64,000 nucleotides of DNA from Paenarthrobacter sp. A20 (GCF_024168825.1 NZ_JALJWH010000001.1:4464001-4528000); one strand, 5' to 3'. Shown: positions 10,765 to 20,195, numbered from the stretch's first letter. Program-made: numbers and translations. Notes: generated by a model from the sequence alone, not told the origin.

Positions 10765-10887
10765 TTAGCCTTGCCGCGCCTTCATCCGAGGGTTGTTCTT
10801 GTTGATCACGAATGTGCGTCCACGACGCCGGACGATCTGTGCCCCGGGAATCTTCTTGAGGGCTCGCAGCGAGTTCCTGACCTTCAT
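10765..10887 (-). CDS. rpmJ: 50S ribosomal protein L36, cysteine-free (type B) paralogue
   Basis: A 40-residue protein starting [19 protein letters not shown]. It contains no cysteine, so it cannot bind the zinc that standard L36 binds; compare the copy at 54887-55000, which has the C-C-C-H set. Such C-minus paralogues replace the zinc form during zinc starvation and free the metal. It lies 50 bp downstream of the CobW-like gene, on the same strand and behind a Zur-type box, so the two probably form one zinc-starvation operon. Confidence 0.93.
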   Translation of the reverse strand: MKVRNSLRALKKIPGAQIVRRRGRTFVINKNNPRMKARQG

Positions 10888-10937
10888 GGTGTTTCTCCTT
10901 CTATTGGGGTGGGTTGGCGTGTTGGGTTGGCATGGGC

Positions 10938-12089
10938 TTAGAGGGCGTCGCTGAGCTCCAGGGGGTCGTCCCAGACCTCGAAGCCCAGTTCCATCTCCGC
11001 CTCGGTGAGTTGGCAGCCGTCCAGGAGCCCGCGGATCTCCCCCGCGTCGATGTCCTCGCAGCGCCCGGTGATGGCCAGGACCGTGCCGCGGTCGCCATGA
11101 TGCGGATGCCAGTCCAGGAAAGCGTCGACGTCGGCGCCCGGCTTTCCGGCGTGGGCCTGTCCAGGTGCGGCAGCAGCCGAGTCGGCCAGCCACCTCCCCG
11201 TACTTTCGAGCCAGACCCTCGGCCCGATTCCCTGGACCGCGATGCGGGTGGCGGGAGCAGACGCAATCCACAGGCGGCCACGCATCCAATGGGTGCCTAC
11301 GGCCAGTTGGGGCAGCGCATCACGGAAGCGCCCCGGATGCAACGGACGGCCTGCTTTGTGGAGCACCGTCCGGAAGGAACCTGACGTTTCGCTAACGGGA
11401 ACACGTACGACGCCGGGCCGGTTACGGGCCGCTGCTTCGGCGTCGTCGAAGCATCCCGGCCGGAAGTCCCCTGCCGAACCAACCACGTTTGCATGGGGGG
11501 CCAACTGGCCAAGAAGTTCCAGTCCCAGCAGCCATGCCGCCGACCCCTCGCGCGGTTCCCCGGTCAATACTGCGCCCAAGCCGGGTCGAACCATCACGGT
11601 GTCCACCTGCCCAAACTCCCCGATCAGGAATTCGCCGCTGGTGCGCTCGTCCTGTGGCATGGAGGTGAACCCGGATTCGAACAGGGTGTGACGGTCCCAG
11701 ATGTGGTCGTCCAGGTCCACGGGGTCCAAGGCGAGCACGGCGTTGTCTATGACGGCGGGCCGGCTGAGGCCGCGGCGAAGCTCTGCTACGGCCATTCCGG
11801 CCGCGACTCCGGGTGGCAAGCCGAGGACCACGTGGTCGAAACCGCAGGCGGCGAGGCGTTCCGCCGTCGGGACTACATCCAACCTGACTGTGCAGCTGAG
11901 GCAGCCATGTTCCAGGACTGTGGTTTCGCGTTCAAACAACTGGCCGCCACGGTACACCCGCCGCAGGACCAACGAGCCATCCAGGAGGTCATGGAGGACC
12001 ACGACGGAATTGGCGTGGGTCCGGCCGAGCCGTTCAGTGGTGGCCTCACGGCATTGGCTGTCCAGGGAACTGACGACTGTGAGGTGCAT
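10938..12089 (-). CDS. CobW-like zinc-starvation protein lacking a P-loop (Rv0106-like)
   Basis: A 383-residue protein. It aligns in layout with CobW/COG0523 proteins: a cysteine motif [13 protein letters not shown] near residue 60 (CxxC in place of CxCC), and a C-terminal part with [20 protein letters not shown] and a [12 protein letters not shown] block near 330. The N-terminus ([20 protein letters not shown]) has no GxxGxGKT Walker A motif, so GTP hydrolysis is doubtful. From memory it resembles Mycobacterium tuberculosis Rv0106, which belongs to the Zur-controlled C-minus ribosomal operon; a role in ribosome remodelling under zinc stress is inferred. The start codon lies 14 bp from the Zur box, and L36 type B follows downstream. 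Confidence 0.82.
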   Translation of the reverse strand: MHLTVVSSLDSQCREATTERLGRTHANSVVVLHDLLDGSLVLRRVYRGGQLFERETTVLEHGCLSCTVRLDVVPTAERLAACGFDHVVLGLPPGVAAGMAVAELRRGLSRPAVIDNAVLALDPVDLDDHIWDRHTLFESGFTSMPQDERTSGEFLIGEFGQVDTVMVRPGLGAVLTGEPREGSAAWLLGLELLGQLAPHANVVGSAGDFRPGCFDDAEAAARNRPGVVRVPVSETSGSFRTVLHKAGRPLHPGRFRDALPQLAVGTHWMRGRLWIASAPATRIAVQGIGPRVWLESTGRWLADSAAAAPGQAHAGKPGADVDAFLDWHPHHGDRGTVLAITGRCEDIDAGEIRGLLDGCQLTEAEMELGFEVWDDPLELSDAL

Positions 12090-12102
12090 GCGTCGATTCT
12101 AA

Positions 12103-12117
12103 TGAGAATCATTATTA
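12103..12117 (-). promoter_or_regulatory. Zur-type operator before the CobW-like gene
   Basis: TGAGAATCATTATTA fits the actinobacterial Zur pattern TGAnAATnATTnTCA except for one base. It lies just upstream of the start at 12089, in a local AT-rich patch. Zur with zinc would repress the CobW-like gene and rpmJ type B. The repressor gene is not in the window. Confidence 0.75.
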
Positions 12118-12254
12118 TTAGCAAATGACGGCTCCTTTGCCCCACCAATCTGCCGATATCACCGGTGTTCCGGCTGCATTAGACTTGATCCGACCGCTGG
12201 CGGCCCCGCAGCGGGGAACCGCGCCCGGGTGGGAGAACACAATGAGGGGACTAC

Positions 12255-13406
12255 GTGCAGATTGATTTTGCGCCATCCAGGCAATCGACACTGGGTGTGG
12301 AATGGGAGTTGGCGCTCGTCAATGCACGCACCGGGGAACTGGTATCCGTCGCGAACGATGTCCTCAAAGGCGTTTCCGCCAACCACCCCGACCTCAACGA
12401 GGACGACGAACACCCCCACATCAAGCGCGAGCTGCTCCTCAACACCGTTGAACTCGTCACGGGGATCTGCGAAACGGTCAAGGACGCCAAGGAAGACCTC
12501 AGCCGCTCCCTCGCCGCTGTCCGCGAAGTCACTGACCCCATGGGTGTTGAAGTGTTTTGCGCTGGAAGCCACCCCTTCAGCCCGCCCTTGCTCCAGCCCG
12601 TGACGGACAAAGAGCGCTACGCCAAACTGATTGAGCGGACCCAATGGTGGGGCCGCCAAATGGTGATCTACGGCGTTCACGTGCACGTGGGCATCGACCG
12701 CCGCGACAAAGTGCTCCCCATTCTGGACGGCCTGGTCAACTACTTCCCCCATTTCCAGGCGTTGTCCGCATCCAGCCCCTACTGGGCAGGGGAAGAAACC
12801 GGCTACGCGTCCCAGCGAGCCCTCATGTTCCAGCAGCTACCCACTGCAGGGCTGCCCTTCCAGTTCGACACGTGGGAGGCATACGAGTCCTACGTCCAGG
12901 ACATGTTCACCACTGGCGTCATCGACTCCACGTCCGAAATCCGCTGGGACATCCGGCCCGTTTCCAACCTGGGCACCATTGAGATGCGCATCTGCGATGG
13001 CCTTGCCACGCTTGAAGAAGTGGGTGCCATTGCTGCGCTGACCCAGTGCCTGGTGGACGAGTTCTCCTCCATCCTGGACGCCGGCGGCACCATCCCCACC
13101 ATGCCTCCGTGGCATGTGCAGGAGAACAAGTGGCGTGCCGCACGGTACGGCCTGGAAGCCATCATCATCCTCGACGCCGAGGGCAACGAGCAGCTTGTCA
13201 CGGAGCACCTTGCGGAAACCGTCGAGCGGCTGGGTCCGGTGGCAGCAAAGCTCGGCTGCTCCGAAGAACTGGCCGACGTCTTGAAGATTGTCGAACGCGG
13301 AGCCAGCTACCAGCGCCAGCGGCGGGTTGCCGCTGAGCACAACGGAGACCTGCAGGCAGTGGTCATGGACCTCGTCCAGCAAATGCGCAAGGGTCCCGAC
13401 GCCTAA
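12255..13406 (+). CDS. YbdK-type carboxylate-amine ligase (GCS2 family)
   Basis: A 383-residue protein of the glutamate-cysteine ligase 2 family. Family blocks seen are [10 protein letters not shown] near 13-22, [15 protein letters not shown] near 54-68, YGVHVHVGI near 139-147 and a late [17 protein letters not shown] stretch near 228-249. YbdK proteins show weak glutamate-cysteine ligase activity in vitro. In a mycothiol-producing actinobacterium a glutathione role is unlikely, so the true acceptor is unknown. The start is the GTG at 12255, with GAGGGGACTAC before it. It is convergent with tsaD and overlaps its end by 4 bp. Confidence 0.9.
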   Translation: MQIDFAPSRQSTLGVEWELALVNARTGELVSVANDVLKGVSANHPDLNEDDEHPHIKRELLLNTVELVTGICETVKDAKEDLSRSLAAVREVTDPMGVEVFCAGSHPFSPPLLQPVTDKERYAKLIERTQWWGRQMVIYGVHVHVGIDRRDKVLPILDGLVNYFPHFQALSASSPYWAGEETGYASQRALMFQQLPTAGLPFQFDTWEAYESYVQDMFTTGVIDSTSEIRWDIRPVSNLGTIEMRICDGLATLEEVGAIAALTQCLVDEFSSILDAGGTIPTMPPWHVQENKWRAARYGLEAIIILDAEGNEQLVTEHLAETVERLGPVAAKLGCSEELADVLKIVERGASYQRQRRVAAEHNGDLQAVVMDLVQQMRKGPDA

Positions 13407-14587
13407 GTCGCCGGTTGGGTGCCTTCCCGGGCAGGAAAAGCCTGGGCGGGCACCGACACAGTAGTCACCGGCATCGAGGAATCGGGCGCGAAAGAGACAC
13501 CGCTCGGGCCGATGCCTGCCATGATCAGCTGGGCACCGAGGGCCGCCACCATGGCCCCGTTGTCCGTACAGAGGTCCAGCGGCGGCACATGCAGCGTGAT
13601 TCCAGCTGAGGTACAGCGCTGCCCGGTCAGTTCCCGGAGCCGCGAGTTGGCTGCCACTCCCCCGCCAAGGAGGACGTCGGTGATGCCGTTTTCCTTGCAG
13701 GCCAGGACGGCCTTTGAACTGATGACGTCAACCACGGCTTCCTGGAAAGCCGCTGCGATGTCGGCCACCGGCACTTCCTCGCCACGGGCCTCGAACTGTT
13801 CCACGCACCGGGCCACGGCTGTCTTCAAGCCGCTGAACGACCAGTCGTAGCGGTGCGGGCCCTTGTCCTCGGCGGTCCCCATGTACTTGGGCTGGGTAAG
13901 GCCGCGCGGGAACCGGATGGACTTGGGGTTGCCCTGACGCGCCAGTTTGTCGATGGCAGGCCCACCCGGGTAACCGAGGCCAAGGATGCGGGCAACTTTG
14001 TCATAGGCCTCACCGGCGGCATCGTCGATGGTTGAGCCAAGCAGCTCAACGTCGTCAGTGATGCTCCTGATGCGCAGGATTTCGGTATGCCCACCTGATA
14101 CCAGCAGAGCTCCGAGGTTCCCGGGCAGCTTTCCGGCTCCCAGGCCGGCGGCAGCACCGGCGTCGTGCTGTCCGTCAGTCCTGCGACGCCCATCCAGCAG
14201 CCCCACACCGACATGCGCCACCAAGTGATTAATCGCGTACAACGGTTTGCCCGTAGCCACGGCCAACGCCTTCGCAGCACAAACACCCACCATCAGGGCT
14301 CCGGCCAGTCCCGGACCGGAGGTGACGGCAATGGCGTCGATGTCGTCCAAGGTCACTCCCGCTTCGTGGAGCGATTCCTGGAGTGTCGGAACGAAAGCGT
14401 CCAGGTGCGCACGCGACGCGATCTCAGGGATGACACCGCCGAATCGCACGTGCTCGTCCATGGATGAGGACACCGTGTTGGTGAGCAGGGTGGTACCCCG
14501 CACGATGCCGACGCCGGTCTCGTCGCAGGAAGACTCGATACCGAGCACCAATGGCTGTCGGGGCTGTTCCGGATAAGGCCCGCTCAC
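13403..14587 (-). CDS. tsaD: tRNA N6-adenosine threonylcarbamoyltransferase TsaD
   Basis: Transfers the threonylcarbamoyl group to A37 of ANN-decoding tRNAs, together with TsaB and TsaE. The 394-residue protein shows [15 protein letters not shown] near residue 14, the metal motif [11 protein letters not shown] near 119 (HxxxH), [10 protein letters not shown] near 161 and a C-terminal [12 protein letters not shown] block near 313. It is longer than the usual 340-350 because of an extra Gly/Ala/Arg-rich loop ([19 protein letters not shown]) after the HxxxH site. It is the last gene of the alr-tsaE-tsaB-rimI-tsaD operon and overlaps the rimI stop. Confidence 0.96.
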   Translation of the reverse strand: MSGPYPEQPRQPLVLGIESSCDETGVGIVRGTTLLTNTVSSSMDEHVRFGGVIPEIASRAHLDAFVPTLQESLHEAGVTLDDIDAIAVTSGPGLAGALMVGVCAAKALAVATGKPLYAINHLVAHVGVGLLDGRRRTDGQHDAGAAAGLGAGKLPGNLGALLVSGGHTEILRIRSITDDVELLGSTIDDAAGEAYDKVARILGLGYPGGPAIDKLARQGNPKSIRFPRGLTQPKYMGTAEDKGPHRYDWSFSGLKTAVARCVEQFEARGEEVPVADIAAAFQEAVVDVISSKAVLACKENGITDVLLGGGVAANSRLRELTGQRCTSAGITLHVPPLDLCTDNGAMVAALGAQLIMAGIGPSGVSFAPDSSMPVTTVSVPAQAFPAREGTQPAT

Positions 14588-15081
14588 GCTGTGGCTCCTT
14601 CGTGGGGTTTGTTCAATTCAAGCCGCATGATCAGGGCGTCAGTGCCGTCGCGGTAGTAGCGGGGACGGACGTGGATCTGCTCGAACCCGAAGCGCAAGTA
14701 CAGTTGCTGCGCGCGGGGATTGTCCGCGCGGACTTCCAACAGCACGTCCGCCGCACGGCGGCGCCGCGCTTCATCGATCAATTCGGTCAGGACAGCGGAG
14801 CCGATTCCCCTGCCTTCGAATTCAGGCACGACGGCGATTGTCTGGACGTCCGCGATCGGCTCGATGCACATCAACCCGGCGTAGGCCACGATCTCCCCCG
14901 CAACCTCGGCCACCACATAGCGACGGGTCCCGGGCTGGGCCAATTCGTCGAAGAACATCTGCAATGGCCAGGCGTCCACGGGGAACAGCCGACGCTCCAA
15001 GGCCTCCACCGCCGGGATGTCGGCCTCCGTCATGTCCCGCAGGGATACCCCGTCGAGCTCAAGCTTGGGTGAGAGTTTCAC
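14584..15081 (-). CDS. rimI: Ribosomal protein alanine N-acetyltransferase RimI
   Basis: A GNAT-fold enzyme that acetylates the N-terminal alanine of ribosomal protein S18 in E. coli; in actinobacteria it is often a broader N-terminal acetyltransferase. The acetyl-CoA loop reads [15 protein letters not shown] at about 84-98, and the C-terminal [16 protein letters not shown] is diagnostic of RimI. The GTG at 15081 gives 165 residues and follows GGGACGGAACCT; an alternative GTG at 15105 would overlap tsaB. The gene lies 13 bp after tsaB and overlaps tsaD by 4 bp. Confidence 0.93.
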   Translation of the reverse strand: MKLSPKLELDGVSLRDMTEADIPAVEALERRLFPVDAWPLQMFFDELAQPGTRRYVVAEVAGEIVAYAGLMCIEPIADVQTIAVVPEFEGRGIGSAVLTELIDEARRRRAADVLLEVRADNPRAQQLYLRFGFEQIHVRPRYYRDGTDALIMRLELNKPHEGATA

Positions 15082-15094
15082 AGGTTCCGTCCCA

Positions 15095-15766
15095 TCACAG
15101 AGCACGCTTCCGGGGCCCGGGAACCTGGGCATCCGATTCCCGCAAGTACAGGGGTGTGGAGTCGAGCAACGCCTGCCCGGCCGTGAGCTTGGCCAAGGCG
15201 AACTGGCCCAGCGACGCTGCATCGGGCTGGGTCCGGGCGAAGTCGCCATCCGCCCTGAGGACGTCGGCGTACAAGCCTGCGCCGGCGCCGAATACCGGCA
15301 GGTCCGGAAGTCCGGAGGCGAAGCCCACATGCGGGCCGTCCACGAGCACGGGAAGTTGGCTGTCGGCCAGTGTGTATCGCGCCCAGTAAACCTCTTTGCG
15401 CCGGGCATCTGTGGCCACCAGGAACTCAGGCGCGGCCGAGGTGGACCCGGCCACCTCAAGGGCGATCGCGTCCAGGCTCATCAGGCCGTACAGCGGCTTG
15501 TTCCACACGAAGGCCAATGTTCGCGCCGTTGCAATGCCGGAACGCAGGCCCGTGAAGGGGCCCGGCCCTACCCCCGTGACGATCGCATCAATGTCCGCGC
15601 CCGTGACGCCTGCTCCTGCCAGGAGCTTTTCGATGCCGGGGGCCAGGACTTCAGCGTGGCTGCGGGTGTCCTCTGTAGCGAAGGAATCCACCACGCTTTC
15701 CATGGCATCGTCCGAGATCAAGGCGGCGCTTGCCACCGCGGAGGTGTCTATGGCCAGGATCAGCAT
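15095..15766 (-). CDS. tsaB: tRNA threonylcarbamoyladenosine biosynthesis protein TsaB
   Basis: The TsaD partner in t6A synthesis; an ASKHA-fold pseudo-protease without catalytic metal. The 223-residue protein has the N-terminal LILAIDTSAVASAAL, the motif VTGVGPGPFTGLRSGIATAR at about 64-83 that binds TsaD, and ATDARRKEVYWARY near 116. Its start overlaps the tsaE stop by one base (TGATG), which indicates translational coupling. Confidence 0.96.
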   Translation of the reverse strand: MLILAIDTSAVASAALISDDAMESVVDSFATEDTRSHAEVLAPGIEKLLAGAGVTGADIDAIVTGVGPGPFTGLRSGIATARTLAFVWNKPLYGLMSLDAIALEVAGSTSAAPEFLVATDARRKEVYWARYTLADSQLPVLVDGPHVGFASGLPDLPVFGAGAGLYADVLRADGDFARTQPDAASLGQFALAKLTAGQALLDSTPLYLRESDAQVPGPRKRAL

Positions 15767-16332
15767 CAGTTGCCTTCCTCTGGTGACATGGTTTCAAGAA
15801 GTCGCGGAGCCTCGGCCCAGCGGGGACCATACCCCCGGACAACAAGGGTGCGGGGTTCGTCGGCGTCATCGCTATCGAAGTCCAGGACATCGTCCTCTGG
15901 CGATGGCATGCCAACTGCCCGGTACAGGTCAATCTCAAGGCGGCTTTCCGAGAGATGCTCCACGCGGTCCCGGCCCCATTCCACAACGGTGACTGAAGTG
16001 TCCATCGTGTTCTCCAGATCGATGTCGTCGATCTCTGCCGCCGATTCCAGCCGGTACGCATCCACATGAACCAGGTCCGGGCCGCCGGGCCGCGGACCAT
16101 CGGCAAGATTGGGGTGGATACGGACCAACACAAAGGTGGGTGAAATGATGCCGGCACGGACTCCCAGACCCTCGCCGAGCCCCTGGGTGAACGTCGTCTT
16201 GCCCGCACCCAGCTCCCCGGTCAGGACCAGGAGGTCCCCGGCTTCAAGCACCTCACCCAAAGCGGCTGCGAGCGCGTGGGTCTGTTCCGCCGTCGTGACC
16301 TTCAGCGTGCGCTCCCATTGGGGATCGCTCAC
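15766..16332 (-). CDS. tsaE: tRNA threonylcarbamoyladenosine biosynthesis ATPase TsaE
   Basis: The P-loop ATPase that resets the TsaBD complex. The start is the GTG at 16332, overlapping the alr stop by 4 bp, which gives 188 residues. The Walker A motif LTGELGAGKTTFTQ is at 37-50, followed by SPTFVLV and the Asp-rich DLVHVDAYRL block. A long acidic insertion (PEDDVLDFDSDDADE) near the C-terminus is common in actinobacterial versions. Confidence 0.95.
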   Translation of the reverse strand: MSDPQWERTLKVTTAEQTHALAAALGEVLEAGDLLVLTGELGAGKTTFTQGLGEGLGVRAGIISPTFVLVRIHPNLADGPRPGGPDLVHVDAYRLESAAEIDDIDLENTMDTSVTVVEWGRDRVEHLSESRLEIDLYRAVGMPSPEDDVLDFDSDDADEPRTLVVRGYGPRWAEAPRLLETMSPEEGN

Positions 16333-17582
16333 AGCGCCGCCGCTTCCGGTGCCTGGCGTGCAGCCGTGTGGGCTTCCGGCTGGCCGGGCATCTCGTTGAT
16401 ATAGCTGCGTGGAACGCGGGGACTGATCCGGGTGACGATTTCGTAGTTGTTGGTTCCCGCGGCTGCCGCCCAATCGTCCGCGGTGGGGCCGCCGTCGGCA
16501 CCGTTGCCGAGCATGACGGCTTCAGCGCCCTTGAAGGCAGCCGCCGCTTCAGTCGTCAGTGGTCCGAGGTCGATGACCATTTGGTCCATCGCGATCCGGC
16601 CCACCACCGGGTAATTGACGCCGTTAACGCGGACCGGCCCGCCAGTTGCGATACGGGGAACGCCATCGGCATATCCCAGTGGAACCAGGCCGAGCGTGCT
16701 CTCCTCACTGGTGCGGTAGTTCAGACCGTAGGAGACGCCCTGCCCCTGCGGCACCTTCTTGCAGTTGGACAGAAGTGTTCGGACAGTCATTGCCGGATGC
16801 AGGCCAAGCTCGGCGGACGTGGCGCCTTCGAATGGTGAGAGACCGTAGATGCCGAGTCCGACGCGGACAAGGTCGAAGTGTGAGTCCGGGCGGGACAAGG
16901 CGGCGGGCGTGTTGGCAATGTGGCGGACTTCCGTGTCCACACCGGCGTCCTCAGCCATGGCGATTGCCTCGCGGAAGATTGCGAGCTGCTCATCGGTTTC
17001 CGGGCGGTGGGGTTCATCGGCAACAGCGAGGTGCGAGAAAATACCAACCACCCGCAACAGGCCTTGGTCCTGGTATTCCATGGCCTGGCCCAACAGCTGG
17101 TCCAGGTCCGCAATGGTGCAACCGTTACGGCCCAGGCCTGTGTCCACCTTCAGGTGGACCCGCGCGGGCCGTTCCTGTTCGCGGGCTGCCGCGACCACGG
17201 CATCCAGCTCCCAGCCTGAAATTCCGACGTCGATTCCGGCGGCCACCGCCGCTTGGAAGTTGCTTTCACGGGTGTGCAACCAAGCAAGCAAGGGGGCATC
17301 CACGCCGGCTGCGCGCAAGGCAAGTGCCTCCGAAATGTGCGCGACGCCGAGCCAGGCGGCTCCGGCGTCGAGGGCGGCCCGGGCCACCTGGACGGCTCCG
17401 TGGCCATAGGCGTCCGCCTTAACCACCGCCATGACCGCGGCGGGCGATGCGATGGCGACGAACTGTCGAACATTGTGCCGCACGGCTTCAAGGTCAATCA
17501 CGGCGGAGCGTTCCAGCACCGCCGACTTTGCTATGGAGGCTTTCGACCCGATACCGATTTCTGCAGCTGCTTCGTAAGTCAC
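16329..17582 (-). CDS. alr: Alanine racemase
   Basis: The PLP enzyme that makes D-alanine for peptidoglycan. The 417-residue protein carries the PLP lysine in AVVKADAYGHGA (Lys55), the barrel motif HLKVDTGLGRNG near 143-154 and the C-terminal-domain catalytic Tyr block GVSYGLNYRT near 283. The start is the GTG at 17582. It heads the alr-tsaE-tsaB-rimI-tsaD operon, an arrangement common in Micrococcales. Confidence 0.96.
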   Translation of the reverse strand: MTYEAAAEIGIGSKASIAKSAVLERSAVIDLEAVRHNVRQFVAIASPAAVMAVVKADAYGHGAVQVARAALDAGAAWLGVAHISEALALRAAGVDAPLLAWLHTRESNFQAAVAAGIDVGISGWELDAVVAAAREQERPARVHLKVDTGLGRNGCTIADLDQLLGQAMEYQDQGLLRVVGIFSHLAVADEPHRPETDEQLAIFREAIAMAEDAGVDTEVRHIANTPAALSRPDSHFDLVRVGLGIYGLSPFEGATSAELGLHPAMTVRTLLSNCKKVPQGQGVSYGLNYRTSEESTLGLVPLGYADGVPRIATGGPVRVNGVNYPVVGRIAMDQMVIDLGPLTTEAAAAFKGAEAVMLGNGADGGPTADDWAAAAGTNNYEIVTRISPRVPRSYINEMPGQPEAHTAARQAPEAAAL

Positions 17583-17638
17583 CCTAGAGATTCTAGTAGT
17601 GCCGGTGAATTCGGGTTAACTGCGGCGCCGGCGTTCCG

Positions 17639-18733
17639 CTACTGTGCATCCGACAAATGCGCGATCGTTGCCCGGGCGCGTCGTTGGGCCTCCGCAGGGA
17701 TGTCCTTCACGATCGGTTCCAGGAACGCGAAGCGCCGCAGCCACTGGCTGGACTGGCGTTCCTTTCTCGCGTTCGCCCGTTGCCACCAGTCGGCGATGTC
17801 GCCCCACCCGGGCGCAGCCAGGGAGCCACCCACTTCCTGGACTGCAAGCGAGGCGCACAGGTTGGCGAACCGGAGCCGGTCCCCCAGCCTCCATCCCGCC
17901 AGGCTCCCCACAATGAACGCTGCCCCGAAGCAGTCGCCCGCACCAGTGGGGTCGTAGGCGGATACAGGCAGGGAAGGCACCCATTCTTCCTCGCCGGTCT
18001 CGGAGTCCACGGCCACGGCCCCCTGTGGCCCGAGCGTCACGACGGCTACGGGAACGCGGTCAGCCAAGGAATAGAGTGCAGCCCAGGGGTCCGCCTTACC
18101 GGTGAAGGCCATGGCTTCGGGCGCGTTGGGCAGGAAGGCGTGGAAGTTCTCCAGCAAGTCAAGCCGGCGCTCGGACCACTCCCCGGTAGGGTCCCACCCC
18201 ACCACGCCGAACAGTTTGGTACCGGACTCCTTGGCTGCCAGCATCCACGGCTCCAACTCCTCGCCCAGGTCAGCGACGGCGGCGAGCGCCTTGGGCGGCT
18301 GCCCTATCAGCTCGGAGGAACTGATGGGAGCGGGATGGCCGTGGGTGACCATGGATCTGTCCTGGTTGACGCACATGGAAACAGTGACCGGCGAGTGCCA
18401 GCCCGGAACCGTCCGCGACAACGAGAGATCAACGTGCTCCTGGGTTTCGAGGATCTGCCAGTTGTAGTCCCCGTAGCCATCGTCGCCGAAGGTCGCGGCG
18501 AGGTTGGTCCGCAGGCCCAACCGGGCAGCAGCGATGGCTTGGTTGGCCACGCCGCCAGGGCAACTTCCCATGCCCTCGCTCCAGACCTCCGTGCCGGGTT
18601 CGGGCGCGTGAGGGAGTCCCGTGAAGATGATGTCCTGGAAAACTGTTCCCGTCAGGAGAAGATCGCAGTGGTTGTCCCCATCAGGGCGCACGGCAGCAAG
18701 GGGGTCAAAACGTCGCTGGGGCATAGCGTCCAT
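17639..18733 (-). CDS. PfkB-family carbohydrate or nucleoside kinase
   Basis: A 364-residue ribokinase-fold enzyme. The N-terminal PfkB signature GSCPGGVANQAIAAARLG starts near residue 56, and the C-terminal anion-hole/catalytic base motif YDPTGAGDCFGAAFIVG is near 263. The phosphoryl acceptor is not evident. The divergent neighbour is a GH4 glycosidase that acts on 6-phospho-sugars, so this kinase may supply or use a related sugar. The start is taken at the ATG at 18733; ATGs at 18724 and 18808 are possible, and the last would run through the promoter of the GH4 gene. Confidence 0.85.
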   Translation of the reverse strand: MDAMPQRRFDPLAAVRPDGDNHCDLLLTGTVFQDIIFTGLPHAPEPGTEVWSEGMGSCPGGVANQAIAAARLGLRTNLAATFGDDGYGDYNWQILETQEHVDLSLSRTVPGWHSPVTVSMCVNQDRSMVTHGHPAPISSSELIGQPPKALAAVADLGEELEPWMLAAKESGTKLFGVVGWDPTGEWSERRLDLLENFHAFLPNAPEAMAFTGKADPWAALYSLADRVPVAVVTLGPQGAVAVDSETGEEEWVPSLPVSAYDPTGAGDCFGAAFIVGSLAGWRLGDRLRFANLCASLAVQEVGGSLAAPGWGDIADWWQRANARKERQSSQWLRRFAFLEPIVKDIPAEAQRRARATIAHLSDAQ

Positions 18734-18761
18734 GCACCGCAGACTACGCTGCACCTGCAGG

Positions 18762-18791
18762 GCTGCATAGACTTGCCGCGCTGCATAGACT
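18762..18791. promoter_or_regulatory. 12-bp direct repeat between the divergent kinase and GH4 genes
   Basis: GCTGCATAGACT occurs at 18762-18773 and again at 18780-18791, an 18-bp period, in the 64-bp spacer shared by the two divergent genes. A further partial copy (gcatagcgtc) overlaps the kinase start. A tandem operator controlling both genes is a reasonable reading; the binding protein is unknown. Confidence 0.5.
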
Positions 18792-18797
18792 CGGACC

Positions 18798-20195
18798 ATG
18801 CGGCTCATGATCGCCGGTGGCGGCGGCTTCCGGGTTCCCCTTGTCTACCGGGCTTTAGGCGCGGGTCCCTTCGCCGGGCTGGTGGACGAACTGGTGCTCT
18901 ACGACGTGGACGCCTCGCGGCTCTCAGCCATCGAAGCAGTTGTCCGGGACATGCCCGCCACTGATGGTTCCGCTCCCGCCATCGTGGTCTCCACTGACCT
19001 TGGGGCGGCCCTCACCGGGACAGACATGGTTTTTGCCGCCATGCGCCCAGGCGGCACTGCCGGGAGGATCGCCGACGAACGCGTGGCACTTGAGCTCGGC
19101 CTGCTGGGCCAGGAAACCACGGGCGCCGGCGGGATCGCCTATGCGCTACGAACCATTCCCCGCATGCTTGAACTCGCCGAGGCGATGCGGCGTCACTGCC
19201 CCGATGCGTGGCTCATCAATTTCACCAATCCCGCCGGCATGGTGACGGAGGCGCTGGTACCTGTTTTGGGCCGCAAGGTCATCGGCATCTGCGATTCGGC
19301 CGGAGGCCTGGTCCAGCGGGCGGCCCGGGCTGTTGGCGCGCCGTTGAAAGAAGGAACTCTCGACGGCGTGGGCTACTTCGGGCTGAACCACCTCGGTTGG
19401 CTCTACCGTTTGGCACCGGGCGGCCGGGATCTGTTGCCGGGACTGTTGTCTGACCATGCGGCGCTGGAGTCCATGGAGGAGGGCAGGTTATTTGGGCAGC
19501 ACACCCTGCTGCAGCTGGGCTGCCTGCCCAACGAATACCTTTACTACTACTACCAAACGGCGCACGCAACGGCTGCCATCCGCCGGCAACCTCAAACCCG
19601 TGGGGCGTCAATTCACCAGCAGCAGAGTTCCCTCTACCCGGCATTGGTCCATGCCGCCCACCCGTTTGAGCTGTGGGACGCCGCCCGACGGTCCCGCGAA
19701 GAAGGCTACTTGGCCGAGGCACGGACGCATGGAGAGCAACGGGACGAGGAAGACCTGGCCGGAGGCGGGTACGAACGCGTGGCGTTGTCCGTCATGCGTG
19801 CACTCTCAGGCGGCGGGGCTGCCCAGCTGATCTTGAATGTGCCCAACGCTCCGGTGTCGACTGCAGGCGGCAGGGCCCCGACGGAAGTGGCCGTACCCGG
19901 ACTGCCGGGGGACGCCGTCGTCGAGGTTCCGTGCGAAGTGACTCCCGACGGCGCGTTGCCGCTTGCGCAGGAACGGCCGGGCGGGCAGTTCCTCACCCTG
20001 ATGCAGCACGTCAAGGAGGTGGAGCGGCTGACGATCCGCGCAGTCGCTTCCGGCGAGCGCAACGCCGCCAGTGGCGCATTCGCGGCGCACCCGCTGATTG
20101 GCTCGGCGGAGTTGGGTGACCAGCTCCTTGCAGGCTATGAGGCGGCTTTTCCGGAACTGGCGCAATTGTGGGGCCCTACAGCTTCCGGTACATGA
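18798..20195 (+). CDS. Glycoside hydrolase family 4, 6-phospho-beta-glucosidase-like
   Basis: A 465-residue NAD- and metal-dependent glycosidase. The N-terminal Rossmann strand LMIAGGGGFRVPLVYRAL, the metal/substrate motif LINFTNPAGMVTEAL near 134-148, the metal Cys in VIGICDSAGG near 158 and the metal His in FGLNHLGWLY near 192 fit GH4. GH4 enzymes cleave phospho-glycosides through an oxidation-elimination route and need NAD+ and Mn2+. The preference for 6-phospho-beta-glucosides is a family guess. No PTS genes lie nearby. The adjacent divergent PfkB kinase may make the phosphorylated substrate. The end overlaps the convergent acetyltransferase by 20 bp. Confidence 0.9.
   Translation: MRLMIAGGGGFRVPLVYRALGAGPFAGLVDELVLYDVDASRLSAIEAVVRDMPATDGSAPAIVVSTDLGAALTGTDMVFAAMRPGGTAGRIADERVALELGLLGQETTGAGGIAYALRTIPRMLELAEAMRRHCPDAWLINFTNPAGMVTEALVPVLGRKVIGICDSAGGLVQRAARAVGAPLKEGTLDGVGYFGLNHLGWLYRLAPGGRDLLPGLLSDHAALESMEEGRLFGQHTLLQLGCLPNEYLYYYYQTAHATAAIRRQPQTRGASIHQQQSSLYPALVHAAHPFELWDAARRSREEGYLAEARTHGEQRDEEDLAGGGYERVALSVMRALSGGGAAQLILNVPNAPVSTAGGRAPTEVAVPGLPGDAVVEVPCEVTPDGALPLAQERPGGQFLTLMQHVKEVERLTIRAVASGERNAASGAFAAHPLIGSAELGDQLLAGYEAAFPELAQLWGPTASGT

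Noticed and set aside
15081-15459. An N-terminal extension of RimI to 15459
   Set aside because: The extra residues are tsaB in another frame; the GNAT domain begins after 15081.
17657-18964. A 435-codon plus-strand open frame
   Set aside because: It is antisense to the PfkB kinase and overlaps the GH4 start.
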